Origin: Gemmatimonadota bacterium
GTDB lineage: Bacteria; Gemmatimonadota; Gemmatimonadetes; Longimicrobiales; Gaopeijiaceae
Reading direction: 5' to 3'
DNA length: 64,000 nt
Assembly: GCA_021295835.1 (NCBI GenBank)
Contig: JAGWBP010000003.1
Span: forward strand, 4,676 to 68,675
Shown here: positions 9,743-19,170 of the stretch, one piece after another
Layout of the letters: every line of letters begins with the position of its first letter
Numbering within the stretch: the stretch's first letter is position 1
The notes under the pieces: model-generated
What the model saw: only the letters and a program-made list of their open reading frames with translations
What the model was told of the DNA's origin: nothing
Databases searched by the model: none
Program-made: the position numbers and the translations under genes

Positions 9743-11130
9743 GGACGGCGGCACTGCTGGTCCTGGCGGCCGTCTCGCCCATCGGCGCACAGGAGGGGGA
9801 GGGGGACCGGGCGCCGCCCCTGCTCACCCTCCAGGCCGCGATGGAGCGGGCCGTCGAGTTCAGCCCCGAGTACCGCCGGGCGCTGGGCGAGCTGGAGCTC
9901 CTGTCGCACCCCAGGCAGCGTTGGTGGGCTGACTTCATCCCGCGCCTCAACCTCACCTACGGAACCGGCTACGACGTGGATCGGCGCACCTCCTGGCTGG
10001 ATTTTGACGGCAGCCCCATCCAGGACGCGGATCCCACCACCGTCAGACGCTCTTCGTCGCTTCACAACGTTGGGGTGGATGTGTCGCTCCTGGACGGAGG
10101 CACGCGGTTCAGGCGACTCGGAGAGAGGCGGGCTGAGTGGCGACAGCGCGAGGCCAGCACCTCGGGACTCCTGAACCAGACGCTGGCCAGCGTGCAGCGA
10201 CGCTACCTCGCTGCGCAGAAGGCTCAGGCTCAACTGGCCCTCGAGGAGGAACTGCTCCGGGGTGCCGAGGAGGATATCCGGTCGCAGCGCTCTCGCTACG
10301 AGCTCCTCGCCATCCGCCGCTCCGAGCTGCTCAGCGCCGAGTTGGATCTCGAGAATCAGCGGGTCGCGGTGGGCCGCGCACGCGGCGAGTTCGAGAAGGC
10401 TCTTCTCTCGCTGCGCACCGCGATCGGCGACCCCGGACTCGGGAGCTTCGCGATCGAGGCCACCGCTCCGGTGCCATTCGACCCCGCGGCGTTCGACGTG
10501 CAGGAGCTCCTTGCCGCCGCCCAGCGCGAGAGCCCGTCCGTCGCCTCCGCCGAGGCGGAGATCGAGGTGCGTCGCGCTGCGCTCCGGATGGCGTCGGGGT
10601 GGCGGTGGCCAACCGTGAGGCTCTCGGCGACGGTGGGGAGCAGCACCAACGCCCCCGACGGCACCGAGCTCTTCGGATTCGAGACCGAAACCGACCGTTT
10701 CGCCTACGGATATCAGTTCGGTGTGAACCTGGCCGTGCCGGTCTTCGACGGCTTCCAGCGCTCCTACGCCACCGCCACCGCAGCCAGCGACCTGAGCGCA
10801 TCGGAGGCCTCGCTCCGCCACGCCAGACTTGGAGTCGAGGAGTCGATCCGCTCAAGGTACCTCGACCTCGGCACCGCGTGGGCGAGCGTCACGCAACAGG
10901 CCAAGGCGACGGAGGTCGCCTCCCAGCGCCGCGCCATCGCGAACGAGGAGTACCTGCTGGCGACGATCGGAATCGAGGAGCTTCGCTCCGCGACTCGCGA
11001 CGAGGAGCGTGCAAGGCGGGACGCTCTGGTCCGCCGCTTCGAATTCGCCGAGGCGCTCCTCGCGCTCTACGAGGAAGCTGGTATCGTCGCCCGCGAGGCG
11101 GGGATCGGGGCATCGCCCGGGAGCGGGTGA
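9739..11130 (+). CDS. TolC-family outer-membrane efflux channel
   Basis: This outer-membrane factor forms the exit duct of the RND exporter encoded around it. The 463-residue protein opens with a signal peptide (RTAALLVLAAVSPIGAQ), then the paired alpha-helical hairpin repeats of the OEP family: LTLQAAMERAVEFSPEYRRA in the first half and LLAAAQRESPSVASAEAEIE in the second, each followed by a beta-strand region and long helices. The GTG start overlaps the adaptor stop (GTGA) and the RND permease starts three bases after its stop, so the four genes are almost certainly one operon. Confidence 0.9.
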   Translation: MRTAALLVLAAVSPIGAQEGEGDRAPPLLTLQAAMERAVEFSPEYRRALGELELLSHPRQRWWADFIPRLNLTYGTGYDVDRRTSWLDFDGSPIQDADPTTVRRSSSLHNVGVDVSLLDGGTRFRRLGERRAEWRQREASTSGLLNQTLASVQRRYLAAQKAQAQLALEEELLRGAEEDIRSQRSRYELLAIRRSELLSAELDLENQRVAVGRARGEFEKALLSLRTAIGDPGLGSFAIEATAPVPFDPAAFDVQELLAAAQRESPSVASAEAEIEVRRAALRMASGWRWPTVRLSATVGSSTNAPDGTELFGFETETDRFAYGYQFGVNLAVPVFDGFQRSYATATAASDLSASEASLRHARLGVEESIRSRYLDLGTAWASVTQQAKATEVASQRRAIANEEYLLATIGIEELRSATRDEERARRDALVRRFEFAEALLALYEEAGIVAREAGIGASPGSG

Positions 11131-11133
11131 TCC

Positions 11134-14100
11134 ATGTCCATCCCAGGCGCCTCGACCAAGCGTCCGGTCGCGGTCGCTATGCTCGTCCTGGCGGTGGTGC
11201 TCGTAGGAGCCATCTCGTACGCCCGTCTTCCGATCGACCTCCTGCCCGATGTGAGCTTTCCGCGGCTGGTCGTCTACACCTCCTACCCCAACGTCGCGCC
11301 CGCCGAGGTCGAGCGGCTCATTACGGAGCCGGTCGAGCGTCAGGTGGCGCAGGTGGCGGGAGTGGAGCAGGTGGCCTCCATATCGCGCGACGGCGTGAGT
11401 CTCGTGACGGTGAGATTCGCCTGGGGCACCGACATGGACTTCGCGGCGCTCAACACCCGCGAGCGCCTCGACGACATTCGCGACGTGCTGCCCCAGAGCG
11501 CCCAGCGGCCGACGATTCTGCGGGTCGACCCCCAGGCCGAGCCGATCATGGCGGTGTCGATCGCTGGCGGCGGCAGCCTGCTCCGGAACAAGGAGGTCGC
11601 CCGAGACGTCTTCGGTCGCCGCCTGGAGCAGCTGGATGGCATTGCGCAGGCGTCGGTGACCGGTGGGCTGGACCGGGAGATACAGGTCAACGTCGACAGG
11701 GCTCGGCTGGAGGCCCACTCCGTGACGCTGGAGGACATTTCCGATGCGATCGGCCATGCCAACTACTCCGCGCGCGGCGGCACGGTCCTGCGAGGACGCT
11801 ACCGCTACCCGCTCCGCACCCTCGGGGAGTTCCAGACGGTGCGAGAGATCGAGGAGGCGGTTGTCGCACGGGGCGGGGAGGACGGATCGGAGAGCTATCG
11901 CCAGATCCGGGTGTCCGACCTCGCCGAGGTGGTCGACGGCTTCAGCGAGCGCGAGGAGATCGCTCGCTACAACGGCGCCGAATCGGTCGGGCTCCTCGTC
12001 TTCAAGGAGTCGGGCGCCAATACCGTGCGCGTCGCCGAAGACGTGGTGGAGACTCTTGGAGTGCTCTCGGAGCAGTGGCCCGACTTCACCGCGGAGGTAG
12101 CATACAGCCAGGCCGAGTTCATCTCCGACTCGATCAGCAACGTCGTGCAGGCGCTGGTCCTGGGGGGCGCGCTCGCCTTCGTGGTGCTCTTCCTCTTCCT
12201 GCGCGACCCGCGCTACCCGGTGGCGATCGCCCTGGCGATACCGATCTCGGTGGCAGGCGCCTTCGCGCTGATGGACGCCTTCGGGGTCTCGCTCAACGTC
12301 ATGAGCCTCGGAGGGCTGGCGCTCGGCGTCGGGATGCTGGTGGACAACTCGATCGTGGTGCTCGAGAACATCTTCCGGCACCGGCAAGAGGGGCGCGGCA
12401 TGATCGAGGCGGCGGCGATGGGCGGCCGGGAGGTGCAGGGCGCGATCACCGCCTCGACGCTTACGACGATCTCGGTCTTCGGTCCGATCATCTATGTGGA
12501 GGGCGTGGCGGGCGAGCTCTTCCGCTCCCTCTCGCTGGCGGTCGCCTTCTCGCTGCTCGCCAGCCTCCTCGTCGCCATTACGCTGCTTCCGGCGATGGCG
12601 GCGCACTTCGGCAGGCGGGGGGCGGTGACGCCGGTGCACGACCGACCGCATCCCCCGCCCGGACGCGTCGCGGCGGTGCTGGTGCTGCCGCTCCGGGTCC
12701 TCCGCTGGCTCGCCAGCCTCGTCGCCAGCCTCATCCGCTTCTGGGTCGAGTCGGTCGGCCGCGCCCTAATGGTCGTCCTGCGACCCCTGCAGGACTCCTT
12801 CGATCGTTGGTTCGGAGCCTTCGCGGAGTGGTACCACCGCCTCCTGGCATCGGCTCTCGACCGGCGAGGGACGGTCCTGGGGATCGCGGCGGCCTCTCTG
12901 GCCGGCTGTGCGCTCCTCGCGCTCGCGCTCGACCGCGACCTGCTGCCCGATGTGGACCAGGGGGCCTTCGAGGCCAGGCTCGAGCTGCCTGAGGGCACGC
13001 AGCTCCGTGTCACCGCCGAGGAGGTGGCGCTGCTGGAGGAGCGCCTGCTGAACGATCCGGATGTGGTGGCCGTCTTCAGCCATATCGGCCGCGATGTGCG
13101 GGCGAGGGGCGCTCACGGTCGTGCGACGGGGCTGAACACCGCCACGCTGCGCGTCCGCCTGCGCGAGGGGGCCGCCACCGACGAGGTCGTGCGGCGCATA
13201 GACGGTGTGCGGGAGCACTTCCCGTCAGGCGCTCTTTCTCTGGAGAGCGGTCAGGCCACAGCCCTTGGACAGATCCTGGGCGGTGGGTCGTCGGACATAG
13301 CGGTGCGTGTCCGAGGGGAGGACCTGGAGCGGTCGTACCCCTTTGCCGAGAGAATCCGGGACCGGCTGGAGGCCCTGCCGGAGACCATGAACGCTCGCAT
13401 CGCCTCGGAGCGGGGCCAGCCCCAGTTCCAGGTGCAGGTGGACAGGGACGCTGCGGCCCGTCACCAGATCGAGGCTAGAGTGGTCGCCGAGACCGTCGAG
13501 AAGGCGATGCGGGGCGCGGTCGCGACGGAGTTCCTCGACTTCGACCGGAAGATCGACGTCGTGGTGCGGCTCCCGGATGCGCTCCGCCACGATGCCTCCA
13601 CTCTCGACCGCCTCGCCGTAAGGGGAATTCCGCTTAGGGAGCTGGTAGTCGTGCGCGAGACGGTCGGGCCAGCGGAGATTCGCCGCGAGGACCAGGGCCG
13701 CGTTGTGACTGTCTACGCGGATGTGGCGAGTGGGGGGCTTGCGGACGCGATCGCGGCAATCGAGGACGAGCTCGCCGAGGTGAGTCCCCCTCGCGACACC
13801 CGCGTGCAGGTGGGCGGCGAGAGCGAGGAGATGCGTCGATCCTTCCGTGACCTCGCGTACGCCTTCGCCCTGGCGCTGCTCCTGGTCTACATGATCCTGG
13901 CTGCCCAGTTCGAGTCGCTGGTGCACCCCTTCACGATCCTGACCGCAGTGCCGCTGGCCCTCGTCGGGGCAGTGCTGGCGCTGGCGCTGACTGGCCAGGG
14001 TCTCAACACCATGAGCCTGATCGGAATCGTGATCCTCGTCGGCATTGTCGTCAACGACGCGATCGTCAAGGTGGACTTCATCAATCGCGGCCTGGGAGGC

Positions 14101-14397
14101 GGCCAGTCGCTGACCGAAGCGGTGATGGAGGCTGGCCGGGTCCGGCTGCGCCCCATCGTGATGACGACGGTGACTACAGTGCTCGGTCTGACGCCGATGG
14201 CGCTCGGGCTGGGGCGGGGCGCCGACCTGAGGGCGCCGATGGCGATTTCGGTGATCGGCGGACTCCTGGTCGCCACCGCGCTCACGCTCATAGTGGTGCC
14301 GGTCGTCTACTCGGTGATCGAGGACGCGCGCCGCCGCTGGCGGGGACGCATCGGGGCTGGCGGCGGGCGGGCACCCAGGGAGGTGGCCAGGGGGTGA
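11134..14397 (+). CDS. RND efflux transporter permease, first copy
   Basis: This inner-membrane pump of the AcrB/HAE type couples proton import to drug or metabolite export. The 1087-residue protein has the two-fold RND plan: TM1 near residue 10-30, a large periplasmic loop, TM2-6 at about 335-490, a second loop and TM8-12 at the C-terminus. The TM4 segment reads GVGMLVDNSIVVLENI, with one Asp where many pumps have two, and the second half has GIVVNDAIVKVDFINR. A longer than usual cytoplasmic stretch with amphipathic helices (about 495-570) separates the halves. It starts three bases after the channel gene and overlaps the second permease by four bases. Confidence 0.92.
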   Translation: MSIPGASTKRPVAVAMLVLAVVLVGAISYARLPIDLLPDVSFPRLVVYTSYPNVAPAEVERLITEPVERQVAQVAGVEQVASISRDGVSLVTVRFAWGTDMDFAALNTRERLDDIRDVLPQSAQRPTILRVDPQAEPIMAVSIAGGGSLLRNKEVARDVFGRRLEQLDGIAQASVTGGLDREIQVNVDRARLEAHSVTLEDISDAIGHANYSARGGTVLRGRYRYPLRTLGEFQTVREIEEAVVARGGEDGSESYRQIRVSDLAEVVDGFSEREEIARYNGAESVGLLVFKESGANTVRVAEDVVETLGVLSEQWPDFTAEVAYSQAEFISDSISNVVQALVLGGALAFVVLFLFLRDPRYPVAIALAIPISVAGAFALMDAFGVSLNVMSLGGLALGVGMLVDNSIVVLENIFRHRQEGRGMIEAAAMGGREVQGAITASTLTTISVFGPIIYVEGVAGELFRSLSLAVAFSLLASLLVAITLLPAMAAHFGRRGAVTPVHDRPHPPPGRVAAVLVLPLRVLRWLASLVASLIRFWVESVGRALMVVLRPLQDSFDRWFGAFAEWYHRLLASALDRRGTVLGIAAASLAGCALLALALDRDLLPDVDQGAFEARLELPEGTQLRVTAEEVALLEERLLNDPDVVAVFSHIGRDVRARGAHGRATGLNTATLRVRLREGAATDEVVRRIDGVREHFPSGALSLESGQATALGQILGGGSSDIAVRVRGEDLERSYPFAERIRDRLEALPETMNARIASERGQPQFQVQVDRDAAARHQIEARVVAETVEKAMRGAVATEFLDFDRKIDVVVRLPDALRHDASTLDRLAVRGIPLRELVVVRETVGPAEIRREDQGRVVTVYADVASGGLADAIAAIEDELAEVSPPRDTRVQVGGESEEMRRSFRDLAYAFALALLLVYMILAAQFESLVHPFTILTAVPLALVGAVLALALTGQGLNTMSLIGIVILVGIVVNDAIVKVDFINRGLGGGQSLTEAVMEAGRVRLRPIVMTTVTTVLGLTPMALGLGRGADLRAPMAISVIGGLLVATALTLIVVPVVYSVIEDARRRWRGRIGAGGGRAPREVARG

Positions 14398-17300
14398 TCC
14401 GAGTCAGCGCTGCGCGTCCGGTGGCCGTCGCGATGTTCTACGTCGCGCTCGCCTGCCTCGGGATCAGAGCGTGGATGAACATACCCATCGAGCTGATGCC
14501 GAACGCAGAGCTGCCCCGCCTCACGGTAAGCGCCTCCTGGCCGGGTTCGTCGCCCGAGACCGTCGAGGCCTTCCTTACGTCGCCGCTCGAGGCGGAGATT
14601 CAGCTGATGGACGGGGTGGCGAAGGTGACCTCCCGCTCGACCGAGGACGGCGCCTCGATCGAGGTGCGCTTCGCCCGCGACACCGACATGAACTTCGCCC
14701 GCCTGGATCTGAGCGAGCGCCTCGCCAATCTCGAAGAGAGTGTGCTCTCCGCCGGAGTTGGAAGGGTTGCGGTGACGCCGTACGTGCCGGACGACTTCGC
14801 GGCCGCCGAGCGTGCGCTGATGCGGTACACGCTGACCGGCAGGCGGACCCAGCAGTCGCTCCGGGAGCACCTGGACGATGTCGTGGCGCCCGAGCTCTCC
14901 CAGGTCGAGGGCGTCGCCTACGTATCGGCTCGGGGTGGACGCGATCGCCTCCTCGAGGTCGAGCTCGACCGCTCTCGCATGGCTGCTCTGAAGGTGACTC
15001 CCGGCGACGTGGCGTCCGGGCTCGCCGGGTTGGACATGGTTCGGGAGGCAGGTTCGGTCCGCGACGAGACGCGGGAGTGGACGATCACAATCCGCAATCG
15101 GGCCGCCACCGCCGCGGACGTTCGGAGCGCCGTCATCGGCACCGCTGCGGGACGCTCGGTGCGCATCTCCGACGTGGCGACGGTGCGCACCGGGTACGAG
15201 GAGGCGCGTAGCCACTACCGTATCGATGGCCAGCCAGCAGTCAGCCTATCGGTATACAGGGAGGTCGGCGCCAATTCGGTGGCGGTGGCCGAGCGCGTCA
15301 GGGAGCGAGCGAGCGGGATCGTGTCCCGGCTCCCCGCCAACACCCGCTTCGTCCTACAGTACGACGGAAGCGAGCGCATCAGGGAGCAGCTCTCGGACCA
15401 GCGGAGCCGGGCGGCCCTCTCGGTCGTCGTGATCCTCGGCGTGCTGATCCTCTTCCTGGGATCGGTCCGCACCTCGCTGATCGTCTTCGCGACGATCGCC
15501 TTCTCGGTGCTGATTGCCATCAATGTGATCTACTTCGGCGGCTACACCATGAACCAGCTGACGCTGATGGGCCTCGCCGCCGGCTTCGGCCTCTACGTCG
15601 ACAACTCCATCGTCGTCCTGGAGAACATCTACCGCCGCTGGCAGGAAGGGGCCCCCAGGCGCGAAGCGATTGTCGACGGGGCTAGGCATGTCGTGTTGCC
15701 AGTGATGGCGGCCACCGCCACGACGCTGGTCGTCTACGCCCCCTTTCTCTACCTGACCGGCGAGCAGCGGGTCTACTACCTGCCCCTGGCGGTGATAATC
15801 GTACTGAGCGTCCTCGGCTCGGTGGTGGTCGCCTTCTCCTTCATCCCGGCGATGGTGGGCAGACTCCTCCCCGCCGAGCAGTGGCGATCGCTGGCCGACA
15901 GGAGCCGTCCGCCCCCGTACCAGCGCCTCTACCTTGGGCTGGTCGCGGGGACGCTCCGCCGGCCGTGGATCGCGGTGGCAGTGCCAGCTCTCCTCCTCGT
16001 CGGCTCCGGCTACCTCTTCAACGAGCATGTGCCGCGCGGCAGACTCTGGGGCTGGGGGGGGGGCGACCGCACCTACATCGATCTCTACGTGCGACTGCCC
16101 AGGGGGTCGGACATCGAGCGCACTGACGAGTTCGCCCGCTTCTTCGAGGACCGCCTCTCCGCGATGCCGGAGGTCAGGGAGTTCGTGACCAACGTCTCGG
16201 AGACGTCCAGCCACACCCGCATCTCCTTCCCCGAGGCGCTCGAACACACCAGCGTGCCCGTCGCCATCAAGGATCGGCTCTTTGCGTACTCGCTGGGTTT
16301 CGCGCGCGCCGAGGTGCGAGTCTACGGCTACGGCCCGTCCTTCTACGGTGGAGGCGGAGGGAGCAGCGGCAACTATGGCATTCAGGTGCTGGGCTACAAC
16401 TACGAGGAGGTCAGGGACATTGCCGAGAACCTCGGGGCCCGGCTGGAGCGCTTTTCGAGGATCCGAGATGTGGACACCAACGCCTCCTTCGGCTTCGGCG
16501 CCAGCGACCGTGCCACCGAGTTCGCGGTGGCGATCCAGCGCGAAGCCGCCGCGCGCTACAAGATCCCCGTGAGCAGCCTCGTACAGCACGTGTCGGCGGC
16601 GGTGCGGGGTCAGGTGGCATCGAACACGATCAAGATGGGTGGCGACGAGATCCGCTACGACGTCAAGCTGGAGGGGCACCGGGAGGTTGATCTGCACGAG
16701 CTCATGAACACGGTGGTGCTGAATCCGGAGGGCGAGCCGTTGCGCCTCGGTCAGGTTGCGGCCATCGAGGAGCGCGAAGTGCTGGGCACCATCCTCCGGG
16801 AGGACCAGCGCTACCAGCGCACCGTCAGATACGAATTCCGGGGCCCCCGCAAGCTGGGCGACGTCACCTACGATGCGGTGATCGATGCGACCTCGGTGCC
16901 CCCGGGCTACACGCTGAAGAAGGGTGCCGGATGGGGCATATGGTCCCAGGAGGACAAGTCCCAGATCTACGTGGTGCTCACGGTGGCTCTCCTGCTCGTC
17001 TACATGGTGACGGCAGCGCTATTCGAATCGCTTCGCCTCCCTCTCTGCGTGCTCCTGGCCGTGCCGATGGCGCTGATCGGCGTCTTCCTCCTCTTCTTCT
17101 TCAGCGGCGCACACTTCACCAGGGAGGCGTACATAGGAGTGATCATGATGGGCGGCATTGTGGTCAACAATGCGATATTGCTCGTCGACCACATCAATCG
17201 GGTGCGGCAGGAGAGCGCCCTGGCGCTTCAGGAGGCAGTGCTCCAGGCGACGCTCGAACGGGTGCGGCCCATACTCATGACCTCGGCCACGACGATCATG

Positions 17301-17492
17301 GCGCTCCTTCCGCTCGTCCTCTTCAGCCCTACTGCGGACGCCAACATCTGGAACGCAATTGCGTACACGCTGATCGGGGGACTCCTGGCCTCGACCTTCC
17401 TGGTGCTCACCGTCACCCCGGCCCTCTACCTCCTCTTCGAGCGTGGCCGGGCCGGAAGGCGTGCGGCCCTGGGCGGCGCGACCCGGCCATGA
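14394..17492 (+). CDS. RND efflux transporter permease, second copy
   Basis: This is a second, clearly diverged RND permease (1032 residues) in the same operon, with the same repeated topology. Motifs include GFGLYVDNSIVVLENIYRRW in TM4 and GGIVVNNAILLVDHINR in the second half. Two adjacent RND genes with one adaptor resemble systems in which both permeases form a heterotrimer, as known for MdtBC; that is an inference here. A glycine-rich stretch around residue 555 is encoded across a run of ten G at 16054-16063. The start is GTG overlapping the previous stop, and the end overlaps gltX (ATGA). Confidence 0.92.
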   Translation: MIRVSAARPVAVAMFYVALACLGIRAWMNIPIELMPNAELPRLTVSASWPGSSPETVEAFLTSPLEAEIQLMDGVAKVTSRSTEDGASIEVRFARDTDMNFARLDLSERLANLEESVLSAGVGRVAVTPYVPDDFAAAERALMRYTLTGRRTQQSLREHLDDVVAPELSQVEGVAYVSARGGRDRLLEVELDRSRMAALKVTPGDVASGLAGLDMVREAGSVRDETREWTITIRNRAATAADVRSAVIGTAAGRSVRISDVATVRTGYEEARSHYRIDGQPAVSLSVYREVGANSVAVAERVRERASGIVSRLPANTRFVLQYDGSERIREQLSDQRSRAALSVVVILGVLILFLGSVRTSLIVFATIAFSVLIAINVIYFGGYTMNQLTLMGLAAGFGLYVDNSIVVLENIYRRWQEGAPRREAIVDGARHVVLPVMAATATTLVVYAPFLYLTGEQRVYYLPLAVIIVLSVLGSVVVAFSFIPAMVGRLLPAEQWRSLADRSRPPPYQRLYLGLVAGTLRRPWIAVAVPALLLVGSGYLFNEHVPRGRLWGWGGGDRTYIDLYVRLPRGSDIERTDEFARFFEDRLSAMPEVREFVTNVSETSSHTRISFPEALEHTSVPVAIKDRLFAYSLGFARAEVRVYGYGPSFYGGGGGSSGNYGIQVLGYNYEEVRDIAENLGARLERFSRIRDVDTNASFGFGASDRATEFAVAIQREAAARYKIPVSSLVQHVSAAVRGQVASNTIKMGGDEIRYDVKLEGHREVDLHELMNTVVLNPEGEPLRLGQVAAIEEREVLGTILREDQRYQRTVRYEFRGPRKLGDVTYDAVIDATSVPPGYTLKKGAGWGIWSQEDKSQIYVVLTVALLLVYMVTAALFESLRLPLCVLLAVPMALIGVFLLFFFSGAHFTREAYIGVIMMGGIVVNNAILLVDHINRVRQESALALQEAVLQATLERVRPILMTSATTIMALLPLVLFSPTADANIWNAIAYTLIGGLLASTFLVLTVTPALYLLFERGRAGRRAALGGATRP

Positions 17493-18946
17493 GGGTGAGG
17501 TTCGCCCCCTCCCCGACCGGGAGCCTCCACGTCGGCGGGGCCCGGGCGGCGCTCTTCAACTGGCTGCTGGCACGGCAGAGCGGTGGCGAGTTCCTGCTGC
17601 GGATCGAGGACACCGACCGGAGCCGCAGCCGCCCCGAGCATGTGGACGCGATTCTGGATGGTCTCAGCTGGCTTGGGATCGACTGGGACGGGGTGCCGCG
17701 ATTCCAGGCGGATGGCGCCGAGCGGCACCGGGCCGACGCACTGGCGCTCCTGGATCGTGGCGCCGCCTACCGCGACTTCACCCCTCGGTCCGACTTCTCA
17801 CGGGCTCGAGATGCGGCCGTCGAGGCGGGGAGCGGGGCGGTGACACGGCTTGCGCGCGAGCTCGCGACCGAGGTCGGCGAGGTGGAGGCGAGAGCCCGGG
17901 CGGCCCGAGGCGAGCCATTTGCCGTGCGCTTCCGGGTGCCAGACGGAGAGACCGCCTGGGACGACCTCGTGCACGACGAGCTGCGCTTCGCCAACGCCGA
18001 GATCGACGACTTCGTGATTCTCCGCAGCGACGGCACCCCCACCTACAACCTGGCCGTCGCCTCGGACGACGCAGATATGGGGATCACGCATGTGCTGCGG
18101 GGCGACGACCACATCTCGAACACTCCCAAGCAGATCCTCATCTACGAGGCGCTGGGGCGCGAGCGGCCGGCCTTCGGTCATCTGCCGATGATCCTGGGGC
18201 CGGATGGCAGGCGGCTCTCGAAGCGGCACGGGGCCCGGTCGGTGCGGGACTATCGCAGTGACGGGATTCTCCCCGAAGCGATGGTCAACTTCCTGGCGCT
18301 CCTCGGCTGGTCTCCTGGCGACGACGACGAGCTGCTTTCTCGCGAGGAGCTGATCCGCCAGTTCTCGCTAGGGCGCGTCCTGAGGAAGGGCTCGGTATTC
18401 GACCCGGCGAAGCTCGAGTGGATGAATGGACGCTACATTGCGGCGATGCGCCCCCACGAGCTCGATTCCGCCCTTCGCGAGGCGCTGCGACGGGACGGGG
18501 TGGCAGGCGACGGCATCCGCCTCTCCGACGAGGCCTTCGTCCGCCTTGCGGATGCGCTCGCGCCCCGCAGTCGTACCCTCGCCCAGATGGCCCGCCTGGC
18601 ACGCCCCTACGTCGGGTCAATCGACGCCTACGACTCGACGGTGGCGCGCAAGCTCTGGCTCCGCGACCAGGACGGGGCGGTGGACCTGCTGGACGCGGTG
18701 GCGGAACAACTGACTGCGGCCGACTGGTCGGCGGAGGCGCTGGAGGCGTCGCTGCGCTCCCTCGCGGTTGCCATGAATGTGGGCGCTGGCAAGGTATTTC
18801 AGCCGCTTCGCCTTGCGCTCACTGGGCGGTCGGCGTCGCCGGGGATCTTCGATGTTCTGCTCGTCCTGGGGCGCGGGCGCTCTCTCGCGAGGATTGGCCG
18901 TGCGATCGAGTGGATAGCCGCCGAGCGTGTCGACTCCGTTCCTTGA
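17489..18946 (+). CDS. gltX: Glutamate--tRNA ligase
   Basis: GltX charges tRNA-Glu. The 485-residue class I synthetase begins RVRFAPSPTGSLHVGGARAA, where HVGG is the HIGH motif, and has the nucleotide-binding RLSKRHG (KMSKS class) near residue 245. VLRGDDHISNTPKQ and the anticodon-binding helical domain at the C-terminus complete the family pattern. The ATG at 17489 overlaps the stop of the upstream permease by four bases; much longer in-frame readings run antiparallel to no known family and were discarded. Coupling a housekeeping synthetase to an efflux operon may simply reflect gene packing. Confidence 0.95.
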   Translation: MRVRFAPSPTGSLHVGGARAALFNWLLARQSGGEFLLRIEDTDRSRSRPEHVDAILDGLSWLGIDWDGVPRFQADGAERHRADALALLDRGAAYRDFTPRSDFSRARDAAVEAGSGAVTRLARELATEVGEVEARARAARGEPFAVRFRVPDGETAWDDLVHDELRFANAEIDDFVILRSDGTPTYNLAVASDDADMGITHVLRGDDHISNTPKQILIYEALGRERPAFGHLPMILGPDGRRLSKRHGARSVRDYRSDGILPEAMVNFLALLGWSPGDDDELLSREELIRQFSLGRVLRKGSVFDPAKLEWMNGRYIAAMRPHELDSALREALRRDGVAGDGIRLSDEAFVRLADALAPRSRTLAQMARLARPYVGSIDAYDSTVARKLWLRDQDGAVDLLDAVAEQLTAADWSAEALEASLRSLAVAMNVGAGKVFQPLRLALTGRSASPGIFDVLLVLGRGRSLARIGRAIEWIAAERVDSVP

Positions 18947-18978
18947 CCGCCGCCCGCCCTCCCGGTAGCGTTTCGGCC

Positions 18979-19170
18979 ATGGCACGAACAAGGCAGCAGA
19001 CGAACAAGTCCTCGCTGAGGTTCACCCTCGCCAATCTCTGGCTGGCGCTAGCCGCAGTTACCCTGATCTCTCTGGGCTACTACCTCCTGTCCCAGGGGTC
19101 GGTCACGCTCGCGCCGGCACTCCTTGTTGTCGGCTATGTCGTTGCCGTCCCGCTAGCGATCATCCGCTAG
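18979..19170 (+). CDS. Small two-helix membrane protein, DUF3098-like
   Basis: The 63-residue protein has a short basic N-terminus and two hydrophobic segments (about residues 16-37 and 42-62) separated by SQGSVTLAP. The pattern of a first helix ending in GYYLLSQG and a second beginning TLAPALLVVGYV resembles the DUF3098 family of small membrane proteins of unknown function; this is recalled similarity, not a search result. It starts 32 bases after gltX and its last 18 bases overlap the end of the convergent gene on the other strand. Confidence 0.7.
   Translation: MARTRQQTNKSSLRFTLANLWLALAAVTLISLGYYLLSQGSVTLAPALLVVGYVVAVPLAIIR

Noticed and set aside
10137..12992. 951-residue plus-strand frame across the channel and first RND gene
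   Set aside because: It is an out-of-frame reading of two well-supported genes and is rich in Arg, Gly and Pro without any motif.
16931..17488. Upstream in-frame extension of gltX
   Set aside because: GltX conserved sequence starts exactly at ATG 17489; the extension overlaps the permease in another frame.
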